Shown here: piece by piece, positions 17,698 to 26,831 of the stretch
Position numbering within the stretch: the stretch's first letter is position 1
How the letters are laid out: each line of letters opens with the position of its first letter
Assembly: GCF_000512915.1 (NCBI RefSeq)
Contig: NZ_CP007034.1
Location: 2,792,001 to 2,856,000, forward strand
Direction of reading: 5' to 3'
Length of the DNA stretch: 64,000 bases
Source: Barnesiella viscericola DSM 18177
GTDB taxonomy: Bacteria; Bacteroidota; Bacteroidia; Bacteroidales; Barnesiellaceae
Translations under genes and position numbers: made by a program
The notes under the pieces: model-generated
The model's database searches: none
Seen by the model: the letters and a program-made list of their open reading frames with translations, nothing else
Told to the model about the DNA's origin: nothing

Positions 17698-19047
17698 TTG
17701 TTTGGCGAGCGACAATATTTCTTGGAGTTTGTTCACCCGGTTCTTTATGATGTGAAGGGGAAAGAGGATCCTATCTTGTTCCATTATGAGCGGAACGAGC
17801 CGCAGGTGAAACGTGTCGAGTATCATATCGAGCTGGAGGATAGAACCTATACGTTGCAAGTAGACTCGATGAATATCAATCTTTATGCCACGGGTGTAGG
17901 TATCTTGTCGTTTTTCTTGAAGAACGACCGCCCGGACCAGTGGGACCCCAATGCTATCCTGGACATCAATCAGTTCGGACGTAGAGTCATGCCGCCTCAT
18001 AGCAACGAGTTTTCGCAGGAGAGCCGGGGAATGATAGCGCGCACTATCTCTATCACCGGGCTCTCCGGTGACGAGCAGAGGTATAGGGATACTTTCGATT
18101 ATGGGGTGAATGCTCAAGGCAATCAGCGAGGGTTGCACTCGGTATGGAGCCCGGCCACTTTTATCGAGAATCTCATTATCGATTTGTCGCCGGCCTTGAA
18201 GGTGGTTCCGGTTATTGACGACCGCATGCTGGTGAATTGCTGGTATGGGAACACCAAGCTGGCCAATAAAGTGAAAGGCGACAGCGAGAGGACGGATGAT
18301 AAATTCGAGTATGGCGATTTTTGGTATCAGTATGTCTTTGTCGACAAATCTACCGAGGTAACTTGCCAGAATACCGGTATGAAAAAGAAATTGCTCGATG
18401 CGGCAACCTATTGCCGGTGGCAGAACTATGGAAGCTTGTATGGAATTTCGCGCTATTCGATGGTCTTATTGACCAATGAAGACAGTTTTGCCCGGGACGT
18501 CCTGTCGATGCACATGCGCACCATCTATTCCCGCATGTTTGAGCTGGTTATTGCACAGCGGGCATCGATGCTTCGATTTTCGGGTGAGGTCACCGAGGTG
18601 AGTTGCTTGAAACTTGCGCCTGGGTTGAACGCGACAAACAAGGTGATCGCACAGAGAATAGGGTCGTTGTACAAGGAGTATATCCGGTTTGTCAATCAAA
18701 TCTATTTCAGAAGTGTGACCGCCCAAGACCAGGGTATTGAAATGTACAATATGTTGCTCGGCCAATTCGACTCTGATGAACAGATAAAAGATTTGGATCA
18801 GGAGATAGGCGAACTGTATCAGTATGTTACGCTGCTGGTAGACCAGAATAGAAGTGAGAATGGCGAGTATTTGAATAAACTGGCAGCCATATTCTTGCCT
18901 GCAACGGTATTGGCCGGGATCTTCGGCATGAATCCCGTGAAAGACCTGGAAGGCGATTGGGGCTTCTGGGTACATACGGCTTTGATTGTGGGGCTGTCGT
19001 TATTGGGGTATAAATTCATAAAAAATATAGGAGGACGTAACCAATGA
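17698..19047 (+). CDS. corA: CRISPR-associated CorA-like membrane effector
   Basis: The protein is 449 residues if begun at the TTG at 17698; no ATG lies near, and the next in-frame Met is about 57 codons downstream, inside what looks like conserved sequence (FLEFVHPVLYD). The C-terminus has two membrane segments (about 400-420 and 424-443) with the CorA GMN signature at 410-412 (FGMNPV). CRISPR-associated CorA proteins respond to SAM-AMP made by Cas10 and act at the inner membrane. The reading frame is continuous with nrn except for one TAG at 17677-17679, seven codons before the presumed start, so the start is uncertain. Its last four bases overlap the next gene. Confidence 0.85.
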   Translation: MFGERQYFLEFVHPVLYDVKGKEDPILFHYERNEPQVKRVEYHIELEDRTYTLQVDSMNINLYATGVGILSFFLKNDRPDQWDPNAILDINQFGRRVMPPHSNEFSQESRGMIARTISITGLSGDEQRYRDTFDYGVNAQGNQRGLHSVWSPATFIENLIIDLSPALKVVPVIDDRMLVNCWYGNTKLANKVKGDSERTDDKFEYGDFWYQYVFVDKSTEVTCQNTGMKKKLLDAATYCRWQNYGSLYGISRYSMVLLTNEDSFARDVLSMHMRTIYSRMFELVIAQRASMLRFSGEVTEVSCLKLAPGLNATNKVIAQRIGSLYKEYIRFVNQIYFRSVTAQDQGIEMYNMLLGQFDSDEQIKDLDQEIGELYQYVTLLVDQNRSENGEYLNKLAAIFLPATVLAGIFGMNPVKDLEGDWGFWVHTALIVGLSLLGYKFIKNIGGRNQ

Positions 19048-19373
19048 ATTTTATGTGTATTCAGTTGACCGAATATGGCACTCAACGAGTTCTGTGTACA
19101 TTGATAGTTTGTGTGGCAATAGTAGGCGCAATCTGGCTGTTGAGCCATTATCTGTTGAAGTTGGTCAAAGCTGTACAAAATGACAAGACTACACGTCAGG
19201 CCAATCTCCACTTACATGAAAAGGAGATGAAGGAACTTGAGTGGGAACATAAAACAGACTGGGAAAAATTGTTGAGAGGGGACGTGAATAACGGTGTGGT
19301 TAACAAGCCGGAGAGCAACAAGGTTTGTGCCGAAAAGAACCCTCGGGAAGTGATAGAGACAAAAGCAAAGTAA
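19044..19373 (+). CDS. Small single-pass membrane protein in the CRISPR operon
   Basis: This 109-residue protein begins inside the stop of corA (ATGA overlap), so the two are probably co-translated. Residues about 16-38 (VLCTLIVCVAIVGAIWLLSHY region) form one membrane segment. The rest is a charged, coiled-coil-like tail (HEKEMKELEWEHKTDWEKLL). I recognise no family. Its coupling to a CorA effector suggests a partner or regulator of that channel-like protein; this is inference. Confidence 0.75.
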   Translation: MNFMCIQLTEYGTQRVLCTLIVCVAIVGAIWLLSHYLLKLVKAVQNDKTTRQANLHLHEKEMKELEWEHKTDWEKLLRGDVNNGVVNKPESNKVCAEKNPREVIETKAK

Positions 19374-19397
19374 AAATCGTGTAATTTTTTTTGTATT

Positions 19398-20795
19398 ATG
19401 CAAATATTAAAAGTGACATTAAAGCAGCATACGCCATTATTGCATTTTCAGCCGAATGAACCGAATGCGACTCTACGGACCTCGGAGGTAAAGCCCAAGT
19501 TGGATAAATATATTATTGAGCAAATAGGGGGTGGTTCTTATGAAGAAGTGAAAGGGGAAGTCAAGAAAGATTATAACGACTTGTTTATAAACAAAGATAA
19601 CATTTATGCCTTGGATTATAGTTTGAGGATCGATGTAAAAGATATAGATTTAAGAACTAAAATTTTAGAAACCGATAAGCCTAAAATTAAGGAAGATAAG
19701 AAAACACATAAGAAAGAAACTTATTATTTATTGAAAAATTTCCCGTTGATTTTATCTAATCTGGGAGGAAAAACGGATAGAGATAAATTGGCGAATCTCT
19801 CTTATACACAGTACCCAATTGAGTTGATTTTTATTATTAAAAACAAGGGAAAAGAGACTGTAAATGGGCCTGGCTTCAACTTATATGACATTATAAAGAA
19901 ATATATTGTATTATTCTTTGCTAAAAATAATTTTGGTCAGCGTAGTAATAAAGGCTTTGGAAGTTTTACCGTTTCAAAAATAAATGATCAATCGGTTCCT
20001 TTGCATATGCCTTTTAATTTTTATATTAGTTATAATAATGATAATAAGAATAATAGATTTATAACTTTGTTTACAGTTATCGATTACTATTGGAAGTCGT
20101 TGAAGTCGGGAATCAATTATACCAAAAGGAAAGTAAACCAATTCGATGGAACTATATTCAGAGATTGTCGGAAGTTATATCATAAGTCGTATTTGTATCA
20201 ATATCTAAATAAACCAAAAATAAAGTTAACATTGGAAAAACGGGTAGTCAAGCAGCAATTACGATTGGAGAGTGTCAAATTGGAGGGTGATCCGCAAGAA
20301 CAGCCGAATAATAATTCTTCTTTCTTTGCCAGAGCCCACCTGGGGTACCCAATCGATAAGATTACTTACAAAAAAATGACTGGAAAGATTCTAAAGAGAT
20401 ATAATAGAAAGGATGGGAAAGAGGAAGTATATGAGTCATTTGAACAAATAGATGTTGATATTTCAAGTAATAAACAATCGGTTCAACGTATACCATCACC
20501 CATTATTTTTAAACCGATATTTGATGGAGCGAAGGTAATTATATATATTCTTTTTGACCAAAAGATTATAGAAAGTATTAAGAATACAATTCCCGAGGAT
20601 CTGATGTTTACCTTTACGAGAAAAGAAGAACAAGAAGAATTGAAAGTCTCTGTACCAATGTTTGTTAAAAGGGGTGATGAAAAATACATTATAGACTATG
20701 CCGATCTCATAAAATCATTCCATGAAAGTTTCGAAAAAAAGAGCTTTGTTGTAATGAATGCTCAAAAAAATAAGATTTCTGTAGAACTCTCCTGA
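19398..20795 (+). CDS. cmr1: Type III-B CRISPR RAMP protein Cmr1
   Basis: The 465-residue RAMP protein opens with LKVTLKQHTPLLHFQ, a typical first strand and loop of Cmr1-type subunits, and has a RAMP-like glycine segment (NNFGQRSNKGFGSFTV) near residues 175-190. Cmr1 caps the 3' end of the crRNA in the Cmr complex and helps bind target RNA. It starts 24 bases after the small membrane protein gene and is followed by cas10 after 14 bases. Base use is more AT-rich than the neighbours nrn and corA. Confidence 0.8.
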   Translation: MQILKVTLKQHTPLLHFQPNEPNATLRTSEVKPKLDKYIIEQIGGGSYEEVKGEVKKDYNDLFINKDNIYALDYSLRIDVKDIDLRTKILETDKPKIKEDKKTHKKETYYLLKNFPLILSNLGGKTDRDKLANLSYTQYPIELIFIIKNKGKETVNGPGFNLYDIIKKYIVLFFAKNNFGQRSNKGFGSFTVSKINDQSVPLHMPFNFYISYNNDNKNNRFITLFTVIDYYWKSLKSGINYTKRKVNQFDGTIFRDCRKLYHKSYLYQYLNKPKIKLTLEKRVVKQQLRLESVKLEGDPQEQPNNNSSFFARAHLGYPIDKITYKKMTGKILKRYNRKDGKEEVYESFEQIDVDISSNKQSVQRIPSPIIFKPIFDGAKVIIYILFDQKIIESIKNTIPEDLMFTFTRKEEQEELKVSVPMFVKRGDEKYIIDYADLIKSFHESFEKKSFVVMNAQKNKISVELS

Positions 20796-20809
20796 TTATA
20801 AGACATAAT

Positions 20810-22345
20810 ATGAAATATTTAGCTATAAATTTAGGTCCCATTATCAAGACATTTTCGATGGCCAGAAAGCCCAAGGAATTTTGGGCCGCAAGTTATATGT
20901 TCTCCTATTTGATGGAGTGCATTTTGGCACATTTACAGAAAGAAAAAAACTCTCTGGAGCTTATTTCACCAGCATATGAGAAAGAGAATAAAGAGAAAAA
21001 AGGGAATGAAGAGAACCCGCTTGTTGGAGTAGGGTTGTATCCCGATAGAGCCTTTTATGTGGTAAAACAGGAAATAGACATAAATAGTCTGTTAGAAGAT
21101 GCTCTTAAGTCTTTTGCCGAAGATATAGTCTTGGACGTAGATGTGGCAAGGAATTTCTTCCGTATCATGACTGTATGTCAAGAATATCCATCTTCGTCAG
21201 AAGCCATGGCCGGATTGAATAAGGCATTAGATATCTTGGAATTAAATCAGGTGGCATGGGACTCGGATACATTTGATGCAATACTGAAATACTTGAGGAA
21301 GGCGAATACGAATTTACCTCTATATAAGATAGCTTTCAATAAGGACTATTACTCAATCGGGACGCTCGAAGAAATTGCCCGGGCTAATGCCAAACAAATA
21401 GATTATTCTTATCAACGATATGTATGTATTGTGCAGGCCGATGGCGATTGTATGGGCAAAATCGTTTCTTCTAAACAAATGGATGGAAAACTGAATGACT
21501 TTTCATCTCGGTTGATTGCTTTTGGCAATGATGCTTGTCAAAGAATCAAAGCCTTTGGCGGACTTCCCATCTATGCCGGAGGCGATGATTTGCTTTTTAT
21601 CGCTCCGGTATGTGGAACTGATGACAAAAACATTCTGGAGCTGATTGGAGAGATTGATGGGAAATATCAAAAAGACATTCAACGCTATGTGGATCAACTC
21701 AAAGTAGAGGCTAAAATCGATGAAGGAGGTAAAACCAAGACAGTCCCCGTACATACCTCCATGTCGTATGGCATCTCTATTATCTATTGCAAGTATCCCT
21801 TGTATGAAGCTTGGGAGATAGCTCGAAACATGTTGCTTTCGAATGCCAAGCAGGTGCCTGAAAAGAATGCAATAGCCATCAATTTGCGAAAGAACAGCGG
21901 GTCCGACTTTGAAGTGGTAATGAGCAAATCGTTACAGATTCATTACAATTTGGACGATTTAATTAGATTTACGCCTAAAGAGTCTTTTGTATCGGCCGTT
22001 GCCCATAAAATACGTGCCAATGAACAGCTGCTTGGTGTATTGCCTAAAGAAGAACCTTTTGAGAATCTCGACAAACGCCTCAATGCCTTTTATGAGAAGA
22101 TTGTAGATGTAGCGGCTAAATCGGAAGATGAAACGACCTATCTATTGAAAACAAAAGATACGTTCGAATTCATCTATAAAGATTACTTTATAGAGAAAAA
22201 AAGGAAAGCCGAAGAGGCAAAAGAAAATAAAAAAGAATATCGGGAGGCTACAATAGAGGAAGATATGAAGAGCATCATATCGACTTTCTTTAGTGTACTT
22301 CGTATTGCAAAATTCATTAAGGGTGAGGAGGTGAAAGATGAGTAA
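20810..22345 (+). CDS. cas10: Cas10/Cmr2 signal-synthesising subunit, without HD nuclease domain
   Basis: The 511-residue protein starts with INLGPIIKTFSMARKPKEFW, the usual Cmr2 opening (ARKTRDLW-like). The cyclase palm is intact: QADGDCMG near residue 210 and GGDD at 257-260. There is no room for, and no sign of, the N-terminal HD DNase domain, so this Cas10 should signal but not cut DNA. With NrN and CorA as neighbours, the product is expected to be SAM-AMP rather than cyclic oligoadenylate (inferred from the B. fragilis system). It overlaps cmr3 by 8 bases. Confidence 0.92.
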   Translation: MKYLAINLGPIIKTFSMARKPKEFWAASYMFSYLMECILAHLQKEKNSLELISPAYEKENKEKKGNEENPLVGVGLYPDRAFYVVKQEIDINSLLEDALKSFAEDIVLDVDVARNFFRIMTVCQEYPSSSEAMAGLNKALDILELNQVAWDSDTFDAILKYLRKANTNLPLYKIAFNKDYYSIGTLEEIARANAKQIDYSYQRYVCIVQADGDCMGKIVSSKQMDGKLNDFSSRLIAFGNDACQRIKAFGGLPIYAGGDDLLFIAPVCGTDDKNILELIGEIDGKYQKDIQRYVDQLKVEAKIDEGGKTKTVPVHTSMSYGISIIYCKYPLYEAWEIARNMLLSNAKQVPEKNAIAINLRKNSGSDFEVVMSKSLQIHYNLDDLIRFTPKESFVSAVAHKIRANEQLLGVLPKEEPFENLDKRLNAFYEKIVDVAAKSEDETTYLLKTKDTFEFIYKDYFIEKKRKAEEAKENKKEYREATIEEDMKSIISTFFSVLRIAKFIKGEEVKDE

Positions 22346-23435
22346 ATATCTGATAACATTAAAACCGCTTGGCAAATATTTTTTTGGAGGTGACATGACT
22401 TTCCAAGTGGGGGCTGACGAGAAAAGCAAATTCAATGAAGCATTTTCGAGTTATATCATTGCCTCTAACAAGTTCCCGCAGCAGACCTCTTTGCTGGGAA
22501 TGATGCGCTATCTGTTGCTGACCCAAAGCCCGGAGGTATTTTCACAAGAGCGCAATAGGATAATCGATCAATCCAAAGCAATAGACTTGATTGGTAGGGA
22601 AAGTTTCAAGGTCTCGATTGAGCATAACAAACCTAATGATTTCGGAAAAATCAAAGCATTGGGCCCCTGTTTCCTGAGAAAGGGTGAAGAAGCCGTCTTG
22701 CCTGTTCCCAAGGACTATCGCTTCGGTATATCGTTCGGTAAAAACGAATCGAGTTCCGTATACTACAATGCACGGGCATTGAGTCTGCCGACCATAGAGG
22801 GTTATAGTGCGAAAGAGAATTACGATGTTTTGTATATTGGTCTCAATAGCGGGACTGTTTATAAAGAAGAAGAAATTTTCCAGAAGGATAGCCGTATTGG
22901 TATCAATAAAAACTACAAAGGGCGGAGCGATACCAAGGGATTCTATAAACAGATATTCTATCGTCTGAAGGACAACTTTTATTTTGCCTTTGTGGTAGAG
23001 TGTGATTTCGATTTGGAAGCCTGTCAAAACGAAATTGTCTCTTTAGGAGCCGATGGCAGCCGGTTTTCGCTTTCGGCAACCTTGTTGGGTGAAAGCGGAA
23101 TCGAGTTAGCCTATCCGAAAGATTCGTTGAAAAAGGTGACAGGTGGCAGCCGGGTTATCCTATTGTCCGACACGTTGTTGGATGTTGCGGATTTGGCGAG
23201 TGTACGATTCAGTATTACCGAGACGATTCCGTTCCGATTCCTCTGTACAAATGTTGAAACCAGAAATTATAACATATTGGGTGACGTCAAACGAGTCCAA
23301 GAGAGATACTATCTGTATGAGAGAGGTTCGGTATTCTATTTTGCCGATGAAACAGCCGCTGCCGCATTTGGAACATTGGTGAATGATAAGAAAGAATTTC
23401 GCCAGATAGGATATAACAATTACATAATACAATAA
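22338..23435 (+). CDS. cmr3: Type III-B CRISPR protein Cmr3
   Basis: This 365-residue protein starts in the end of cas10. The opening LITLKPLGKYFFGG and the early PQQTSLLGMMRY segment are characteristic of Cmr3, the subunit that sits with Cas10 and holds the crRNA 5' handle. A glycine-containing segment near VTGGSRVILLSDTLL fits the RAMP fold. Position between cas10 and cmr4 also fits. Confidence 0.88.
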   Translation: MSKYLITLKPLGKYFFGGDMTFQVGADEKSKFNEAFSSYIIASNKFPQQTSLLGMMRYLLLTQSPEVFSQERNRIIDQSKAIDLIGRESFKVSIEHNKPNDFGKIKALGPCFLRKGEEAVLPVPKDYRFGISFGKNESSSVYYNARALSLPTIEGYSAKENYDVLYIGLNSGTVYKEEEIFQKDSRIGINKNYKGRSDTKGFYKQIFYRLKDNFYFAFVVECDFDLEACQNEIVSLGADGSRFSLSATLLGESGIELAYPKDSLKKVTGGSRVILLSDTLLDVADLASVRFSITETIPFRFLCTNVETRNYNILGDVKRVQERYYLYERGSVFYFADETAAAAFGTLVNDKKEFRQIGYNNYIIQ

Positions 23436-23456
23436 CCAACTAAACAAGATAAAAAT

Positions 23457-24269
23457 ATGAAAAGTGTTTGGATTATACAAGCCGAGACAAATATCCATGT
23501 AGGAAACGAAAATACTTCCAGTGTAGGGCTTATCGATAAGGAGATTCAGCGTAATGTACTCACTACGATTCCCTGTATAAATGCCAGTTCATTGAAGGGT
23601 GCGATGAACGAATATGCCACGTCAGAGGTCAAGTTGTCCCCGGCAGAGCGGGTGGCAATTTTCGGTGTCGACAAAAAGGATAAGAAAGACGAGATTGTCG
23701 AGACCCAAAAAGGAGGCTGTCTGTTTTTCGATGCCTATTTACTTTTGTTGCCGGTACAAGATGACAATAATCTGTATAAGTTAGTCACCAGTAAGGAAAC
23801 GCTCGAGCAATATGTAGAGCTGTTGAAATTGATGGGGATAGATTTATCTTACTCCGGTTTGGTAGAGGAACTCAAAACGCGTGACTCTCATTTCGATGGA
23901 GAAGAAGGGGCCGGGAAGAGCATTATAGAGCATAAAGACTTCACGGAGCTTTGCTCGAATGAAGAACTTCCCATCGTGGCCCGAAACACTTTGATTGGGA
24001 ATGGCAATCTGTGGTATGAGCAAGTTTTGCCTCAGAAAAGTATATTCGGCACAATCCTTATAGCACCCTCTTCGGTCGAAGTCTCCAGAAAAGAAAAAGA
24101 TGGTGAAGCACAGGATCCGGAAAAGGCAAAATATAAAACCGTATCCGTATCGGTACAGAACATGGATAAGATCATTACAAAAACATTCGATAAGCGGATA
24201 GTGCAAATTGGAGCAAACGCCACCATCGGATATGGATATTGTCAATTTATTAAAATCAAGGAGGCATGA
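23457..24269 (+). CDS. cmr4: Cmr4 backbone and target RNA-cleaving subunit
   Basis: The 270-residue RAMP has the Cmr4 layout ETNIHVG ... GLIDKEIQRN ... INASSLKGAMNEY. The aspartate D27 in GLIDKE is the position used for target RNA cleavage in known Cmr4 proteins, so cleavage, and hence switching off of the signal, should be possible. Several Cmr4 copies line the crRNA and cut bound RNA every 6 nt. The last 4 bases overlap cmr5. Confidence 0.92.
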   Translation: MKSVWIIQAETNIHVGNENTSSVGLIDKEIQRNVLTTIPCINASSLKGAMNEYATSEVKLSPAERVAIFGVDKKDKKDEIVETQKGGCLFFDAYLLLLPVQDDNNLYKLVTSKETLEQYVELLKLMGIDLSYSGLVEELKTRDSHFDGEEGAGKSIIEHKDFTELCSNEELPIVARNTLIGNGNLWYEQVLPQKSIFGTILIAPSSVEVSRKEKDGEAQDPEKAKYKTVSVSVQNMDKIITKTFDKRIVQIGANATIGYGYCQFIKIKEA

Positions 24270-24712
24270 CTATGAACAAGAAACGAATGGCCAAGATGAT
24301 GCAGCTGGCCAATCAGGCTCTGAACGACAGTGGTATATTGCAGCAGGATAAAGACGGTCCTTTTATTGAAGATTCGTACAATGGTCAGACATCGGCTTTC
24401 GGCATTACGGTGCTTATGAGTGGCTTGATACCGGCATTGGCAATTTATTATCAGGAGGCAAGCGATACCCGAAAAATCAATCGCCGTAACATTTTGGAAG
24501 CGATAGGGAAAATGATAGAGAATGATAAAGAGGTATCTATACAAATCAAGGACCAGCCTTTGAATCAAAAGGTTAAGGGTGCCGATACATTATTGAGGAC
24601 GGCCTTCACATGTGCAAACGATAAGAAGATACTGAAGCAACTTTCGACTGAAGTTCTCGAATGTGCAACAGCTCTAAAGCAGGTAATTCGAACCTATAAA
24701 CTAAAGAAATAA
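24266..24712 (+). CDS. cmr5: Cmr5 small subunit
   Basis: This 148-residue, helix-rich protein has the usual size and place of Cmr5. It contains a conserved-looking segment (SAFGITVLMSGLIPALAIYYQ) typical of the family. Cmr5 forms the inner filament next to Cmr4. It overlaps cmr4 by 4 bases; a second ATG two codons downstream could be the true start. Confidence 0.88.
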   Translation: MTMNKKRMAKMMQLANQALNDSGILQQDKDGPFIEDSYNGQTSAFGITVLMSGLIPALAIYYQEASDTRKINRRNILEAIGKMIENDKEVSIQIKDQPLNQKVKGADTLLRTAFTCANDKKILKQLSTEVLECATALKQVIRTYKLKK

Positions 24713-24714
24713 TC

Positions 24715-25539
24715 ATGCCGAAGAACTTACATAAATTCTATTACAAAGATTATTTTGCCGGCATATACTTTTGTATAAAGAAGAACTCCGACAAGAACGA
24801 AGTGAGTACCAATAATGAAGGTACAGTAGAAATTGAAAGCCGCAACAACCAGCTTCTTGAATCGAGTAATCAATCCTATTTGGACGAGGCAAAAAAGGCG
24901 CTTGGCTCGATAAACACGTTCGTTAAACATGGTTTTACATTGGATGTTCGCTATCCGGGTCTGGTGACCGGTGTGGGCATCAATCACGAAGCCAAGGTCG
25001 AAGGCGAATTCAAACTGGGACTCCATTTGGACTATACGACGGGATTGCCCGTGATTTACGGATCATCTGTAAAAGGCGTGTTGCGCAGCGCTTTTCAAGA
25101 AGAGAACTTGCTGGACATACTGCCGATTTTGGTTCCGAATCTTAAAAACGAGCTTGAACCCATTCAACGCAAGATGCAGTCAAAGCCTCTTAAAGCGTGG
25201 GCAGATGCTATCTTTGGTGACGATGACGACCGGGATTCTCGTTCGCCATACGAGCGCGATATCTTTTTCGATGCCATTGTCGTTAATACAAACAGTCGCA
25301 ACCGTTTTTTGGCAGCCGATTCTATTACGCCTCATGGGAGCGATCCGCTCAAAAATCCAGTTCCTTTGACATTCGTGAGGATTGCGTCGGGGTGTAAGAT
25401 AGAATTTAGATTCAGATTAACAGACTCCGATTCGTTGACCGCCAACGAGAAGGAGACGCTATTCAAAGCTATTCTGATAGCCTTTGGCATCGGAGCCAAG
25501 ACAAATGTCGGTTATGGCCGATTGGAATATAAAGACTGA
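24715..25539 (+). CDS. cmr6: Type III-B CRISPR RAMP protein Cmr6
   Basis: The 274-residue RAMP carries GLVTGVGINHEAKVEGEFKL and then GLPVIYGSSVKGVLRSAF, both typical of Cmr6, and ends with a glycine-rich GIGAKTNVGYGRL loop. It caps the 3' side of the complex with Cmr1. It begins 2 bases after the cmr5 stop codon. Confidence 0.9.
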   Translation: MPKNLHKFYYKDYFAGIYFCIKKNSDKNEVSTNNEGTVEIESRNNQLLESSNQSYLDEAKKALGSINTFVKHGFTLDVRYPGLVTGVGINHEAKVEGEFKLGLHLDYTTGLPVIYGSSVKGVLRSAFQEENLLDILPILVPNLKNELEPIQRKMQSKPLKAWADAIFGDDDDRDSRSPYERDIFFDAIVVNTNSRNRFLAADSITPHGSDPLKNPVPLTFVRIASGCKIEFRFRLTDSDSLTANEKETLFKAILIAFGIGAKTNVGYGRLEYKD

Positions 25540-25556
25540 TAGCCCCTCTGATAATT

Positions 25557-26519
25557 ATGGAAAATCTATTGCAAAATCTTTCGGTTTCCCGTCTGACGGT
25601 ACGTTTTTTTGCACAAGAGCGCGTGTCTATGAAATTCTGGATAGGCGCGGTATTGCGAAACCGTTTCCTGTATGCCGCCGACCAGGTTCTCGATGAACAG
25701 GGCCTGTCCCTGCGCCGGCATATCGATACCCTGCCTCTGCCCCAAGATCATTTCTTGTACAAGCAACTGCAAGGCGGATTTCCCAAAGGCTTCCTCTTCG
25801 ATTGCAGCACTCTGCCTTACGAGGCTCCTGGATTTACCTTGGAGGAGAACTGGATTTACACCTTCTCCCTCGTTTTAATAGGGAATATGGTTGTCCATAA
25901 GCAACTGTTCATAGAGGCTTTGCGGGTTATGCTGCAAGCAGGGTTTGGCCACCCGATAGTCCCGTTGACCCTGGTAGATATTGTCGAGACTCCACCGCAA
26001 AGCTGTCCGATAGGGCTCTGCGAATCCTCCGATGCGGTGACCACTCTGGAGCTGTTGTTGAAAACACCCGTATGCCTGTTTCCTGTTTCGAAGAAAGAGG
26101 GGAACGGATTCCAAAGCAAGATGAACGGTATCCCATCGTTCTGTCAATTCATGCGCTCTTTGGCATACCGTTTGGTAACGCTAAGTATACTCTACACCGA
26201 CAATCCGTCCCCTCTCGATAAGGCGCAGATGGACAGGCAAATCGACCAATATCTGCAACCGTCTGAACAGACCCTCTTGCTGCGGGCCGACTTGCGTTGG
26301 GAGAAACGGCGCAATACACCCAAGAAGGGGGCAAACGCCGTTTATACCATGGGTGGATATACGGGGTGTCTCGTCTTCGGTCAAGTACCCACACACTATC
26401 TGCCCTTGCTCGCATTCGCCGAAGCCTTGGGTGTAGGAGCCGACATCAGTTACGGGTTAGGCAGTTTCCTGATACGGAAGATTGAGAGGAGGAGAAACAG
26501 GCCTGACCGGTCGAGTTGA
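25557..26519 (+). CDS. cas6: Cas6 CRISPR RNA endonuclease (second, long form)
   Basis: This 320-residue protein has the long Cas6 form (CRISPR_Cas6-type RAMP) with the C-terminal glycine loop LGVGADISYGLGSFLI and a mid-protein FGHPIVPLTL segment. It should process the repeat of array 2, whose first remnants begin 80 bases after its stop. It differs in length and sequence from the Cas6-like protein at 14814-15527. GC content is higher than in the cmr genes just before, which suggests a separate origin. Confidence 0.82.
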   Translation: MENLLQNLSVSRLTVRFFAQERVSMKFWIGAVLRNRFLYAADQVLDEQGLSLRRHIDTLPLPQDHFLYKQLQGGFPKGFLFDCSTLPYEAPGFTLEENWIYTFSLVLIGNMVVHKQLFIEALRVMLQAGFGHPIVPLTLVDIVETPPQSCPIGLCESSDAVTTLELLLKTPVCLFPVSKKEGNGFQSKMNGIPSFCQFMRSLAYRLVTLSILYTDNPSPLDKAQMDRQIDQYLQPSEQTLLLRADLRWEKRRNTPKKGANAVYTMGGYTGCLVFGQVPTHYLPLLAFAEALGVGADISYGLGSFLIRKIERRRNRPDRSS

Positions 26520-26600
26520 TAGGGCTGATGTCTGACTTTTTGAATTGCAATTGATTATCGCTTGGGGCGATGCGTTCTTTGACATTTTTTATTTCCTGTC

Positions 26601-26830
26601 CTACTGCTTCGGCACGGCATGTCACCCCGCACATGATGCGGGGTCCAGTTACGGCACTCTTTCGGGCATTTCTGGATTCCGCGTCGTAGCGCGGAATGAC
26701 AGAGTAGTCTACTGCTTCGGCGGTATTGAGACTCTTCCGGGAGACAATTAAGGAAGTACGTATATGGTACCTATGTCTACTGCTTCGGTGGAGGGAGGTC
26801 ACCCCGCACTCGATGCGGGGTCCAAGAAAG
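26601..26830 (+). CRISPR. Relic part of CRISPR array 2, broken by palindromic elements
   Basis: The 3' two thirds of a repeat (GTCTACTGCTTCGGC to ATTGAGAC, 26707-26732) is followed by a 33-bp spacer-sized gap (26733-26765) and by the first 23 bases of another repeat (26766-26788). Left of this, CTACTGCTTCGGC at 26601-26613 is a third fragment. The gaps are filled by a GC-rich palindromic unit (26614-26706) and a half unit (26793-26822). Confidence 0.8.
26614..26706. repeat. GC-rich palindromic repeat unit inside a CRISPR repeat, copy A
   Basis: The unit contains two small palindromes, CACCCCGCACATGATGCGGGG and ATTCCGCGTCGTAGCGCGGAAT, separated by about 35 bases. It is almost identical to copy B at 27341-27434. 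Both are flanked on each side by CTACTGCTTCG from the CRISPR repeat. It looks like a small genome-wide mobile repeat that inserted into the array. Confidence 0.75.
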
Positions 26831-26831
26831 G

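Noticed and set aside
16747-18138. 463-codon open frame on the minus strand
   Set aside because: It is antisense to nrn and corA, has no protein-like motifs, and exists because of codon bias on the other strand. It does confirm that the two genes share one frame phase.
26614-26706. The GC-rich palindromic unit as a CRISPR spacer
   Set aside because: At 93 bp it is much too long for a 33-bp spacer, it recurs twice, and repeat sequence is duplicated around it.
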